In this document: positions 19,005-32,390 of the stretch, piece after piece
Layout of the letters: each line of letters begins with the position of its first letter
How positions within the stretch are numbered: the first letter of the stretch is position 1
NCBI GenBank assembly: GCA_023667845.1
Contig: JAMPIU010000112.1
Location: 1-64,000, forward strand
DNA: 64,000 nucleotides
Source: Dehalobacter sp.
GTDB taxonomy: Bacteria; Bacillota; Desulfitobacteriia; Desulfitobacteriales; Syntrophobotulaceae
Reading direction: 5' to 3'
Program-made: the position numbers and the translations under genes
The notes under the pieces: model-generated
What the model was told of the DNA's origin: nothing
Database searches by the model: none
Seen by the model: only the letters and a program-made list of their open reading frames with translations

Positions 19005-19029
19005 AAAAAGACATCCTAAAGAGGATGTC
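19005..19029 (-). terminator. Rho-independent terminator upstream of spoIIID
   Basis: An 8-bp stem GACATCCT/AGGATGTC with loop AAAG is followed on the minus strand by TTTTTCATTT. It isolates spoIIID from leftward transcription through the rdhA relic. Confidence 0.7.
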
Positions 19030-19259
19030 CCTTACTGGTAAATAATGTACACTGATTTGCAGGCAGGCACGCCTTTTCCCTAAATCAAGCCCGCTATGGC
19101 CTTTCAGTATGGTCTTCCGCTGCTTCTGATCTTTGAGAAAAGCATTAAACAAGAAGGTATTTATGCCTTTGGCATTGCTCCATTTACTATTTTGACCTGA
19201 GATTCCGAGACAACCAGCCCCATAGAATCTTTTTTTAACAGTGTTCAATTGAAAAAGAA

Positions 19260-19291
19260 TTCCAGCGGTAGAAATTTATTCACCGCTGGAA
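19260..19291 (-). terminator. Terminator just beyond the rdhA relic
   Basis: A 10-bp perfect stem TTCCAGCGGT/ACCGCTGGAA with a 12-base loop, followed on the minus strand by CTTTTTCAATTG. It begins within ten bases of the last recognisable dehalogenase codon, so the 3' part of the gene is gone. Confidence 0.7.
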
Positions 19292-19298
19292 ATTGTTC

Positions 19299-19869
19299 AT
19301 ATCCAAACATATTATCAATTGACTTAAGGAATTTGGCAGAAGCCTCGCCATGGCTTCCAATATAAATTCTTGCTTCGTGGAACCAGGAATCCTCTTTCGA
19401 GTTCCCGGACCCTTCATGCAAAACCCGCAGGAAACACCATCTTCGTTGGTTGCCCTGAATATAGTACACTTCTTCATATCACTATTCCCGCGAAGGTAAC
19501 CGTTATGCTCGATTGGATCCGCGTCCAGGGTAATTGCTGCTTGGCTTGGGCAATTTTTAGCACATTTTTTACAGACCCTGCAGAAGTCCAGAAGCCCGAT
19601 ATCTATTGGTTTATCCGGAGCTAGCGGCAAATCGGTAGTGACGGCAGCCACTTTGTGTCTGAATCCCAAACGTGGATGAACTGTGCAGTCTCCGGCCCGG
19701 GAAAGTTTGCCCATGCCGGCCGCTATATGGTGGGTGGCATAATCGCTGCATAATTATGGGCATGGTGTGCTCTGGCGTTATAGCCCCGGCTTCTTTTTGA
19801 CACATAATTGTCCATAATCTCAAAAACAATTTCTACATCTTTTTCAAAGATTTCTGAAAGTTGTTGTCT
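19299..19869 (-). pseudogene. Decayed reductive dehalogenase (rdhA) fragment
   Basis: Three frames read in turn give about 190 residues of a corrinoid/iron-sulfur reductive dehalogenase. Frame one (19869-19726) reads QQLSEIFEKDVEIVFEI then [19 protein letters not shown] and stops. Frame two (from about 19732) gives [30 protein letters not shown] and the first cluster motif [13 protein letters not shown]. Frame three, after a shift near 19405, gives [11 protein letters not shown] and [17 protein letters not shown]. The second cluster is broken: the last Cys-Pro of CGFCMK..CP is lost in an apparent small deletion. The N terminus, including any Tat signal, and about the last 60-80 residues are missing, and no rdhB anchor gene follows. 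The relic lies between spoIID and spoIIID. Confidence 0.88.
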
Positions 19870-19986
19870 GGTAAAGTATATATATGTTTAACAAGCTGCT
19901 GCTTTCGATTTTTCTTTGTGTCTCGTGCTTTATCAACGATCTGCATCTTTATGTGATCGGTATCATTGCAGTTATTCTTTAATTTA

Positions 19987-20922
19987 TCAGTAAATCTTTT
20001 CAAGTTTTGTCCCTTGATAATAATGTCCCAGGATTTCCATGTACGATTCGCCTTTTAGAGCCAGGTCATTGGCCCCGTATTGTGACATTCCGACTCCGTG
20101 TCCTTTGCCGTACGTAACAAACTCAATTTCTGTTCCGCGGGTCTCCCATTCAAAATCGGTTGAGGAAAGCTGAAGCTTGCTCCGCAGTTCCGTTCCTTTG
20201 AAAACTTTGTTTCTGACAGCCAGTGTCTTTACCCGACCGGCTTTCGTCCTTTCAATTAGGATAACATCACTGTCCGAAAACTTTTCCGGGATCTGGGTGA
20301 AACCAAGAAGCTGGTAAAATTCAGCACACTGAAAGATCTGATGTTTGACGAACCGTAGCGAATCACTTTCGCCGGACGGCACATTTTTGAGATAATCCAG
20401 ATCTGTACTCCAAACGTCTCCAGCCCGCTCAGTCTTTTTCCGGCCGCAGCTGCTGTAGAAAAACGCATTAATCATTTTTCCCTGATACGTAACAACCTTC
20501 CCCTGTGTAGCTTTAACCGCATCTGCAATTTTACGCTGGTATTTCCAGTAGTTGATGATTCCCCATTTTGTCCGCATTTCTTTATTGGTATTCCAGGCCT
20601 GTGTATTGACAGTGGTGTCCACATCAAAGTCGCTGCCCGCAGCGGATTCCATCCTTTTCAGTACATAGGTCCTGGCGGCAACAGCCTGGGCCTTTAACGC
20701 CTCTGCTTCAAACTCGGCAGGCATTTCGGCTGCAACTACCCCGACCAGGTATTCCTCTATGGGTATTGCTCTGATCTGGCCGTCTGCCAGTTTGACCCTT
20801 ACCGGTATTCCCGGATCGTCCTGGTCTTCACCCCCAAACCAACTGATAAGCACGGGCAGTATTCCTACAAAAAAGATAACGGCCATGACAGCGGCCGTTA
20901 TTGTTTTCATTCTTTTACTCAC
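19987..20922 (-). CDS. spoIID: Stage II sporulation protein D (lytic transglycosylase)
   Basis: A 311-residue membrane-anchored enzyme. One TM helix (about 6-28) is followed by the SpoIID domain with EEYLVGVVAAEMPAEF, LKAQAVAARTYVL and the C-terminal motif GKGHGVGMSQYGANDLA. It cleaves septal glycan strands so that the mother-cell membrane can engulf the forespore, acting with SpoIIM and SpoIIP (not in this window). I chose the GTG at 20922 because AGGAGG lies seven bases before it; an upstream in-frame start at 20967 would lie close to the promoter. It follows murA as in Bacillus. Confidence 0.95.
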   Translation of the reverse strand: MSKRMKTITAAVMAVIFFVGILPVLISWFGGEDQDDPGIPVRVKLADGQIRAIPIEEYLVGVVAAEMPAEFEAEALKAQAVAARTYVLKRMESAAGSDFDVDTTVNTQAWNTNKEMRTKWGIINYWKYQRKIADAVKATQGKVVTYQGKMINAFFYSSCGRKKTERAGDVWSTDLDYLKNVPSGESDSLRFVKHQIFQCAEFYQLLGFTQIPEKFSDSDVILIERTKAGRVKTLAVRNKVFKGTELRSKLQLSSTDFEWETRGTEIEFVTYGKGHGVGMSQYGANDLALKGESYMEILGHYYQGTKLEKIY

Positions 20923-20956
20923 GTTTTGGCCTCCTGCGCAGTACAAGCATATCCTA

Positions 20957-20985
20957 TTTGTATGCACAGGAGAGTAGCGATATGA
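20957..20985 (-). promoter_or_regulatory. Sigma-E-like promoter of spoIID
   Basis: On the minus strand TCATATC (20985-20979) fits the sigma-E -35 pattern kmATAtt. A 14-base spacer leads to CATACAAA (20964-20957), close to CATACAnT. It lies in the 78-bp gap after murA, about 35 bases before the GTG start. B. subtilis spoIID is a sigma-E gene, so position and sequence agree. Confidence 0.6.
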
Positions 20986-21000
20986 TACAAACGAAGTCGG

Positions 21001-22251
21001 TTATTCTTCTTTCGTGATATTGGCACCAATACCCCTTAATTTAACTTCAAGGTGTTCATAACCTCTTTCAATATGATGAATGTCTCTGATTTCCGAGGTA
21101 CCATTGGCCGTCAGTGCTGCCAGAACAAGGCCTGCTCCGGCCCGCAAATCACTCGCACTTACGGTAGCGGGATGAAGGTTCTCCACTCCCTGGACAATCG
21201 CACTTCTGCCCTCAATCCGGATATCTGCACCCATTCTTTTCAGTTCTTCGACATGCATGAATCTGTTTTCAAAAACGGTCTCTGTAACCATTGAAGTCCC
21301 ATGGGCCCGTGTAAGCATCGCCATGATCGGAGCCTGCAGATCGGTTGAAAACCCCGGATGCACTTGGGTCTTAATATCTACAGCATGATAGTTTCCTTTA
21401 CCAATGACTCTTATGCCATCATCTTCCTCTTTATATACCACGCCGGCTTCATCAAGTTTGGCCAAGAGCGAGGTCAAGTGAACTGGGATGACGTTCCGTA
21501 CCAAGACTTCACCACCGCAGGCCGCAGCCATCAAGATGTATGTTCCTGCTTCAATCCGGTCCGGGATGATTGTATGTGTGGTCCCATGGAGTTCTTTGAC
21601 CCCTTCAATGTTAATGATATTCGTGCCTGCGCCGCGAATTTTACCACCCATTTCATTGATAAAATTGGCGAGATCAACAATTTCGGGTTCCTGAGCAGCA
21701 TTCTCAACAATGGTCGTACCCTCAGCGTTTACTGCAGCCATCATGATATTCTCGGTTGCTCCAACGCTCGGAAAATCCAGATATATTCTTGCCGCTTTCA
21801 GTCTGGAGGCCGAAACGTCCAAAAAACCATTATCCATACGGACCTGGGCTCCCAGCAGCTCCAAACCTTTAATATGCCAGTTGATCGGTCTGGACCCGAT
21901 TGCGCATCCACCGGGATGAGAAATCCTGATTCTGCCCTTGCGAGCAAGCAAAGGGCCCATAATAAATATAGATGCTCGCATTTTGGAGATAAGATCGTAA
22001 GGAGCCTCTATGTTTTCGATATCCCTGTTTTCAATATGTAATTTCTTGTTCTTTCTTTTAACCTTTCCCCCCAGAGATTCGATAACCTGCCCCATGACTT
22101 GAACGTCGAGCAGATCGGGGGCTTCCTCCAAAATAATCTTATCTGAAGTCAGCAGACTTGCTGCAATGATCGGTAATATGGCGTTCTTTGCACCGCTGAC
22201 ATCCACTTTCCCTTCCAGTTCTCTTCCGCCTGTCACAACAAATTTGCTCAA
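21001..22251 (-). CDS. murA: UDP-N-acetylglucosamine 1-carboxyvinyltransferase MurA
   Basis: A 416-residue enzyme for the first committed step of peptidoglycan synthesis, transferring enolpyruvate from PEP to UDP-GlcNAc. The catalytic loop cysteine that fosfomycin targets is present in GGCAIGSRPIN near residue 116. The N terminus has the family motif VSGAKNAILPI. It lies downstream of ywmB and upstream of spoIID as in Bacillus. A 188-bp gap with a short palindrome separates it from ywmB. Confidence 0.97.
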   Translation of the reverse strand: MSKFVVTGGRELEGKVDVSGAKNAILPIIAASLLTSDKIILEEAPDLLDVQVMGQVIESLGGKVKRKNKKLHIENRDIENIEAPYDLISKMRASIFIMGPLLARKGRIRISHPGGCAIGSRPINWHIKGLELLGAQVRMDNGFLDVSASRLKAARIYLDFPSVGATENIMMAAVNAEGTTIVENAAQEPEIVDLANFINEMGGKIRGAGTNIINIEGVKELHGTTHTIIPDRIEAGTYILMAAACGGEVLVRNVIPVHLTSLLAKLDEAGVVYKEEDDGIRVIGKGNYHAVDIKTQVHPGFSTDLQAPIMAMLTRAHGTSMVTETVFENRFMHVEELKRMGADIRIEGRSAIVQGVENLHPATVSASDLRAGAGLVLAALTANGTSEIRDIHHIERGYEHLEVKLRGIGANITKEE

Positions 22252-22439
22252 ATTATTGTCATCTCCTGACCTATTTCTAAACTACGATTATATCATGATC
22301 CGGTCCAAACAATCCAGTATTAATCATCCCATATCCGGTTTTCCATTTCAACAGTAATAGTTCTTTTCTACCGGTCTTTTTTCCTGCAAGCAGGAAAGAA
22401 AACTTATTCGTACTATGTCAACCTTAAAGTTATTGTATC

Positions 22440-23072
22440 CTATACTTCCTCGAGGAGTGCCGGCAGCGCAAGTACAGTCCTTCCACGATTATCTCCGGAT
22501 TTTCTGGTCACCGCCTGTATATTGATTGTATCCTTCCCGGCTTTAATACCCTGGCCTGATCCCCAGGTATAACCGGACAGAGCATAGAGTGATGGAATAT
22601 CCGTTTCTTGAATAATGCTGACAATGTTCATTTTAAAATAACGTTGGATATCAATTTCCTGATCAACGCTTTCTTCAAGGTATACTTTTGTTTCCCGGCC
22701 GGATAATCGAAGGTTGAGTACTTCATACGTGTTGAGAACATCGCTTTCTTGGTCCTGATCAACTTCCAGCTCTGCGCTGTACTGATAGGCCGTTCTGTTG
22801 GCAAAGTCGCTCAGGACAGCTTTATTCCATAGCAAGCCGCTTGACTGCAAAACATTTTCTATTTCTTTCTGACTGCTGCTATCTTCCGTCCAGATAATAT
22901 ATTTTACTCGGGCATTTTGGCAAGATACAAGTCCCGAATGAAGAAGCAGCACAAGATTCCTGTCAGGATTGCTTTGGGCTTTAATGCTACTGACAATCCC
23001 GGCTGCTGATCCTGATAAGACGATAATGGTCAGGGATATGAACAAACAAAGCAAGGTCTTTTTTCCAGACAC
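22440..23072 (-). CDS. ywmB: YwmB family protein (TATA-box-binding-like fold)
   Basis: A 210-residue secreted or anchored protein with a hydrophobic N-terminal segment (about 7-28). The rest matches the YwmB layout in size and position directly upstream of murA. The family has a fold related to TATA-binding protein but no established function. The motif region SGYTWGSGQGIKAGKDTINIQA lies near residues 160-182. Assignment relies partly on gene order. Confidence 0.72.
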   Translation of the reverse strand: MSGKKTLLCLFISLTIIVLSGSAAGIVSSIKAQSNPDRNLVLLLHSGLVSCQNARVKYIIWTEDSSSQKEIENVLQSSGLLWNKAVLSDFANRTAYQYSAELEVDQDQESDVLNTYEVLNLRLSGRETKVYLEESVDQEIDIQRYFKMNIVSIIQETDIPSLYALSGYTWGSGQGIKAGKDTINIQAVTRKSGDNRGRTVLALPALLEEV

Positions 23073-23281
23073 GTTCTCTCACTCCAGCTTACTGATTTTT
23101 AGTTGTCATTCCTGTCTTTAATTCAAATGTCATCAACTATTAATAGTTTGACCAAAGTGGAGATTCCCAAAACATAAGAGATTTTTTTAGATTCCTTTAG
23201 CTATGTCGCCAGAAGCCTTTTCATGGTAAAATGTTATATATCAATTTTCTGACAGGTACTCAACAGAAGGGAGCCACTCCA

Positions 23282-23584
23282 ATGGAAAACAACAGCCTTG
23301 AGCATGAGCATCTCCATGCCCATTCCCATCCAAACAAGAAAAATGTCTTAAATCGCTTGGCCAGAGTAATCGGCCATCTGGAAGGTATAAAAAGAATGGT
23401 TGACGATGAAGTAGACTGCAGTGAAATACTGATACAACTGTCGGCTGTCCGCTCCGCACTTAACAATACCGGTAAAGTCATCTTGAGTGACCATATCAAT
23501 CACTGTTTGGTCCATGCTTATGAGGAAAACAATACCGAAGTCATCGACAGACTGAATGATGCTATTGACAAATTTCTAAAATAA
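23282..23584 (+). CDS. CsoR/RcnR/FrmR-family metal-sensing repressor
   Basis: A 100-residue all-helical repressor. The Cys-His-Cys set of copper-sensing CsoR is present: Cys in VDCSEI, then His and Cys spaced four apart in DHINHC. The N terminus is histidine-rich (EHEHLHAHSHPN), which may add nickel or copper binding. Such tetramers release operator DNA on metal binding. No metal transporter or copZ/copA gene is beside it, so its target is unclear; autoregulation or a distant operon is likely. I chose ATG 23282, after AGAAGGGAG; the longer frame from 23231 lacks a good site. Confidence 0.85.
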   Translation: MENNSLEHEHLHAHSHPNKKNVLNRLARVIGHLEGIKRMVDDEVDCSEILIQLSAVRSALNNTGKVILSDHINHCLVHAYEENNTEVIDRLNDAIDKFLK

Positions 23585-23621
23585 ATGCGGAATAGATTAT
23601 GATCAGATAAGACCAGATAAG

Positions 23622-23655
23622 AAAAGGATGCAGCATATGATCGCTGCATCCTTTT
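23622..23655. terminator. Bidirectional terminator between csoR-like gene and atpC
   Basis: A 13-bp stem AAAAGGATGCAGC/GCTGCATCCTTTT with an 8-base loop. T-runs follow on both strands, so it serves the convergent csoR-like and atp transcripts. Confidence 0.85.
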
Positions 23656-23673
23656 TTACTTTTGAACCTAAGG

Positions 23674-24075
23674 CTATTTTTCTGTTGCTCTAAGCCTAGC
23701 GACAGCTCTTTTCAAGGCAACCTCCGCTCGGATCATGTCCGTCTCGGCCTGTTTTTCACCGAGGCGTTTTTCAGCGCGCTCTTTGGCCGCCTCTGCTCTC
23801 GCGACGTCAATGGATTCCGCAAGCTCGGCGGTGTCGGCCAGAATCGTTGCCTTGTTCTGGGCAACTTCCAAAAATCCGCCGCTAATTGACATTTTCTCCA
23901 CTTTGCCGTTTTGCGTATAGCGAACGACCCCGATTACCAGGTTGGCAATGAGTGGAGAGTGGTTGGCTAAGATGCCGAGTTCCCCCTCCGCTCCAGGTGC
24001 CAGGACAAATTCAACTTCCGTATTCAGAACTTCGCCGGCAGGTGCCACGACAACAAAGTTAAACGTTCCAGCCAT
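23674..24075 (-). CDS. atpC: ATP synthase F1 subunit epsilon
   Basis: A 133-residue central-stalk subunit. The N-terminal beta-sandwich (about 1-85, with GEVLNTEVEFVLAPGAEGELG) contacts the c-ring and the C-terminal helical pair (about 88-133) can inhibit ATP hydrolysis. It is the last gene of the operon, 3 bp after atpD. Confidence 0.96.
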   Translation of the reverse strand: MAGTFNFVVVAPAGEVLNTEVEFVLAPGAEGELGILANHSPLIANLVIGVVRYTQNGKVEKMSISGGFLEVAQNKATILADTAELAESIDVARAEAAKERAEKRLGEKQAETDMIRAEVALKRAVARLRATEK

Positions 24076-24077
24076 GG

Positions 24078-26376
<2,299 letters not shown>

Positions 26377-26385
26377 CTACTCTTT

Positions 26386-28458
<2,073 letters not shown>

Positions 28459-28465
<7 letters not shown>

Positions 28466-29019
28466 GGCCGATCCCCTACCTCTTGAATAAATTGTTCAAT
28501 GAGAGCTTCCTGACCCGTGACATCCAGTTTGTGCCGAATAATTTTTTCAGCAACAGCTATGGACATATCGGCTACCTGGGCTTTAACATCGGCAATTGCC
28601 CTGTCGCGTTCCCGTCCAATGTCGGCCAGGGCCGACTGTTTGATTTTTTCGGTTTCCTTACGGGCTTCCAGGATAATTTCTTCCGCACGCAGTTCGCTGC
28701 TCTTGGTAGCCTTCTCAATAATTTCCTGAGCTTGCTGACGGGCTTGACGCATTTCTTGTTGGTATTCCAGCCGGATTCTTTCAGCTTCTTTTCTTTCCTG
28801 TTCAGCTTGGGCCAGGTTATTTTCAATACCCTGACGGCGTTTTTCCATCATATTCATGATGGGTGTCCAAGCAAACTTTTTCAGGATCAGAACTAAAAGC
28901 AAAAATGAAAGGAGCTGAATAAAATATGTGTAGTCAAAATGTAACGGGCTATTTGTCGTAGGCCCAGCAGCAGCCGCTGAGGCAATCGAATTGGTAAAAC
29001 CTATTACGAAGGGATTCAA
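28459..29019 (-). CDS. atpF: ATP synthase Fo subunit b
   Basis: A 186-residue stator subunit with one TM helix (about 28-48, YFIQLLSFLLLVLILKKFAW) and a long charged coiled coil (about 55-170) rich in A, E, K and R. It dimerises and holds F1 against rotation. It overlaps atpH and follows atpE by about 80 bp. Confidence 0.95.
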
Positions 29020-29102
29020 GCGATATTCCCCCTCCTCTCTATTTTGAGCAGTAGATTAATACAGTAACGTCATTCAATTGTTGCATTTTACCGAAGTACA
29101 CC

Positions 29103-29423
<321 letters not shown>

Positions 29424-30185
29424 TTAGTGAGACTCTTCGATAGCTTGGCCGACATAGGCCACCGTTAATATTGTAAAAACATAGGATTGGATTACTGCGA
29501 TAAATACGCAGAACACAAGCCAAAATGGCATCGGAATAACTCCAGCGAAGGCAAATATACCCGGGATCATGAGAATGACTGCAATCAGGATTTCTCCGGC
29601 ATAAATATTGCCGAATAGCCGGAAAGCTAAGGTCAAAGGCTTGGCGACAAAATCAATAATATGAAGGATCGCAAAAGGCGGATAGGGTTCAAGAAAGTGT
29701 TTGAAATAGTGCGCACCTTTATATTTGAGTCCATAGACCAATACTAAAACAATCGTTATTGTCGATAAGGCAAAGGTCGTATTAACATCTGCTGTCGGCG
29801 ACGAAAACGTTGTTGTTCGCGCACTGAAAATTGCTCCGCCAAACATCTCATTGATTCTAGCAAAGTGTACGTGATCGAGTAAGGGTGCAAATATATTGGG
29901 AATCAAGCCAATCATGTTCGCAAAAAATACAAACAAAATAAGGGAAAGAAGATACCCGAGCAATGACGATCCTTTTTTATAGTCCATATTATCAGAGATA
30001 AGGCCCCTGACAAAATCAATGATCCATTCCAAAAGATTTTGAAGTTTTCCGGGCGTTCCACTTGTCAGATTGCGCTTACAAAGAAAGACAAAACCCAAAA
30101 GAAGTATCATTGTGACCCAAGTCATAATCAGTGTCTTCGCATGCACAGTGCCATTTCCCAATACCCATAGTACGGTATCATGCAT
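29424..30185 (-). CDS. atpB: ATP synthase Fo subunit a
   Basis: A 253-residue membrane stator with five to six TM helices. The essential arginine lies in LTLAFRLFGNIYAGE near residue 195 and provides the ion half-channels against the c-ring. It begins one base before the end of atpI, and the two are effectively adjacent. Confidence 0.97.
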   Translation of the reverse strand: MHDTVLWVLGNGTVHAKTLIMTWVTMILLLGFVFLCKRNLTSGTPGKLQNLLEWIIDFVRGLISDNMDYKKGSSLLGYLLSLILFVFFANMIGLIPNIFAPLLDHVHFARINEMFGGAIFSARTTTFSSPTADVNTTFALSTITIVLVLVYGLKYKGAHYFKHFLEPYPPFAILHIIDFVAKPLTLAFRLFGNIYAGEILIAVILMIPGIFAFAGVIPMPFWLVFCVFIAVIQSYVFTILTVAYVGQAIEESH

Positions 30186-30554
30186 TTAATTTTCACCACC
30201 TTTCGTTTTTGTTAGTTGATGTCTTGCTACAATTATAGGGATAACAATACCAGTCATCATTCCTATAGCCACATAATTAAGCCAATCCGGTTGGAACTTT
30301 GCGACAACAGCAAATACCAACGTAATGATTACCAACCTGAATACTAAGCTTTTGTAGTATGTTTTTAGGGCTGCTTTCTTATCTTTGTCCATTGCTTTTC
30401 GAGCGTCCCTAAGTAGCCACTTAACATTAATTATGCCCGTATAATAGCCGATCAATAAACCGACAAGGGGATAAAAATCTGCTCGCCATATCACGATTAA
30501 AACAGTGATGCAGAGAATAACCGTCAATATCTGAATAAATCTGCTATTTTCCAT
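30186..30554 (-). CDS. atpI: ATP synthase subunit I (AtpI)
   Basis: A 122-residue protein with about four TM helices, matching the AtpI family in size and place directly before atpB. AtpI helps assemble the c-ring and may carry Mg2+. It overlaps atpZ by 11 bp. Confidence 0.85.
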   Translation of the reverse strand: MENSRFIQILTVILCITVLIVIWRADFYPLVGLLIGYYTGIINVKWLLRDARKAMDKDKKAALKTYYKSLVFRLVIITLVFAVVAKFQPDWLNYVAIGMMTGIVIPIIVARHQLTKTKGGEN

Positions 30555-30774
30555 CTGTTTTACCTAACTTTAAATAAATTAATATTAGAGATAGTATACT
30601 GAACAAAATGCCTGAAATCATCAAAGCTGCCTTAAATAAAGGGTCAGTACCAAAACGAGTATCCAAATAATTTCCTAAAAAATATCCTCCTACTTCCAAG
30701 CCAACAAGAGCAGAAGCACTTGATGATCCCCAAAGCATATACTTGACAACGTCACTCGTAAATTTGTCAGCCAT
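30544..30774 (-). CDS. atpZ: AtpZ/AtpI-like small membrane protein, first gene of the atp operon
   Basis: A 76-residue protein with two TM helices (about 14-34 and 45-68) and GGYFLGNYLDTRFGTDPLF between them, typical of AtpZ. It is proposed to act with AtpI in divalent-cation supply or assembly. A 183-bp gap upstream probably holds the operon promoter. Confidence 0.8.
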   Translation of the reverse strand: MADKFTSDVVKYMLWGSSSASALVGLEVGGYFLGNYLDTRFGTDPLFKAALMISGILFSILSLILIYLKLGKTDGK

Positions 30775-30821
30775 CTGGCTCCCTCAAATCTCATGGTTTT
30801 TCGTTGACAACATAATATATA

Positions 30822-30855
30822 ATGCAAGATTTATACCAACTGCACTTGCCGTCAA
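30822..30855 (-). promoter_or_regulatory. Candidate promoter region of the atp operon
   Basis: On the minus strand TTGACG (30855-30850) precedes a TATAAA about 14 bases on and a second AT-rich TATTAT-like box further downstream. Spacing is not optimal, so the exact promoter is uncertain, but the 30775-30957 gap has no gene and the operon must start here unless it reads on from wecB. Confidence 0.3.
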
Positions 30856-30957
30856 AAGCCGCGTAGAATCAGGATTGATCGTTCATTCACATAATCATCA
30901 GTTTTCATTTTGCAACTTTTTGAGGTTATTTTTGTTTTATTTAAGAAATTCTTGTGA

Positions 30958-32115
30958 TCAGATGCTGAAAATCTTATGATCAAAAAATTTTTCAACAATA
31001 ATTTGGGTGATTCTTGCGCTTGATCTGCCGTCTCCGTATGGATTTGTCGCTTGAGACATTTTTCCATAAGTATCCTGGTCGGTTAATAGCTGCTGAATGC
31101 TTTCAACAACCTTATTGTATTGTGTCCCAACCAGTAATACGGTTCCTGAATCGACAGCTTCAGGCCGTTCAGTCGTATCCCTGACCACCAGAACGGGCTT
31201 GCCCAGTGAAGGGGCCTCTTCTTGGATCCCCCCGGAGTCTGACAGGATCAAATAGGCCTTTGCCATTAGATTTACAAAGGGTTCGTAATCCAAAGGTTCA
31301 ATTAAATGGACCTTTTCATTGCCTCCTAAGACCTCCGTGACTACTTTCCTGACCGTAGGGTTCTTATGCATCGGGAATATAACATAGGTATCCGGAAATT
31401 CCCGCAGGACTGTTTCCAGCGCCTGATAGATCTGCCGCATGGGTTCTCCCCAATTCTCCCGGCGGTGCGTTGTCATTAGGATCATTCGTTTATCTTTATT
31501 TACTTCTAAAATCCTGTTTAAGTCTATATCCGCAAACCGATATTCCGGCTTAACGGTACTTAATAAGGCATCGATTACTGTGTTGCCTGTAACAAATATA
31601 TTCTCCGGGTCGACCCCTTCGCGCAGCAGATTACTTCTCGATACTTCGGTAGGTGCAAAATGCAAGTCTGCTAAACCACTGGTAAGTTTCCGATTGATTT
31701 CCTCCGGCCAGGGAGAATATTTCTGGCCAGTTCGCAAACCAGCCTCGATATGGCCGATCGGGATCTTATGATAAAAAGCTGTTAGGGCTGATGCAAAAGT
31801 AGTTGTAGTATCCCCTTGTACCAAGATCAAATTCGGTTTTTCCTTGAGCAATATCTCATCCATTCCTGTCAGCACTCCAGTGGTAAGGGTGGCCAGGGTC
31901 TGTCCATGCTTCATTAAATCAAGATCATAATCAGGTACAATATCAAAGAGTTTAACAACTTGATCCAGCATCTCACGATGCTGGGCAGTAACAACAACCA
32001 GGCTGTCAACGTCGTCCTGCTTTTCTAATGCTTTTACGACAGGTGCCATCTTAATAGCCTCAGGTCTGGTTCCAAATACAGTCATGACCTTATATTTTCT
32101 TTGTTCCAAATCCAT
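30958..32115 (-). CDS. wecB: UDP-N-acetylglucosamine 2-epimerase (non-hydrolysing)
   Basis: A 385-residue GT-B-fold epimerase converting UDP-GlcNAc to UDP-ManNAc. Motifs are FGTRPEAIKMAPVV at the N terminus, QGDTTTTFA, GHIEAGLRTG and SDSGGIQEEAPSLGKP near 290. UDP-ManNAc is the donor for TagA-type enzymes such as the one at 16733, so the two probably serve one wall-polymer pathway. The start has GAGGG upstream. Its position next to the atp operon matches mnaA in B. subtilis. Confidence 0.96.
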   Translation of the reverse strand: MDLEQRKYKVMTVFGTRPEAIKMAPVVKALEKQDDVDSLVVVTAQHREMLDQVVKLFDIVPDYDLDLMKHGQTLATLTTGVLTGMDEILLKEKPNLILVQGDTTTTFASALTAFYHKIPIGHIEAGLRTGQKYSPWPEEINRKLTSGLADLHFAPTEVSRSNLLREGVDPENIFVTGNTVIDALLSTVKPEYRFADIDLNRILEVNKDKRMILMTTHRRENWGEPMRQIYQALETVLREFPDTYVIFPMHKNPTVRKVVTEVLGGNEKVHLIEPLDYEPFVNLMAKAYLILSDSGGIQEEAPSLGKPVLVVRDTTERPEAVDSGTVLLVGTQYNKVVESIQQLLTDQDTYGKMSQATNPYGDGRSSARITQIIVEKFFDHKIFSI

Positions 32116-32212
32116 AATATTTCCCTCATTAATGACCGGTTGCCTGCAGGCATCGACCGTAAAGACTATGACTATGTAACCTTATATATTATACACGCCA
32201 TAAGCATTTTCC

Positions 32213-32250
32213 GCAAATATATACATATATATACATATATATGTATTTAA
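32213..32250. repeat. Alternating TA/TATACA palindromic tract
   Basis: A 38-bp stretch of TATATACA units, self-complementary around ATACATATATATGTAT, lies 100 bp upstream of wecB and 140 bp before an IS element. It could be a recombination or insertion-prone site. No gene lies between 32116 and the transposase start at 32524. Confidence 0.5.
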
Positions 32251-32390
32251 CTGATGGTTTCGATGCGCCTCCTGTTCATGTTATAAAATGTGATTTTGGA
32301 TAATCAGTTTCTTATTTCTATTGGTGTATGGATCTGATGAATGTTCGGCCATAACCACAAATATACTCATCATTTTCAACAAATCATATA

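Noticed and set aside
18982..19248. Minus-strand frame of 88 codons
   Set aside because: It reads through a perfect terminator hairpin at 19005-19029 and has no recognisable homology or ribosome site. It could be decayed DNA near the rdhA relic, but I cannot support it as a gene.
22385..22408. Short palindrome with CCTGCAAGCAGG before murA
   Set aside because: The loop is too small and no T-run follows on either strand, so it does not qualify as a terminator.
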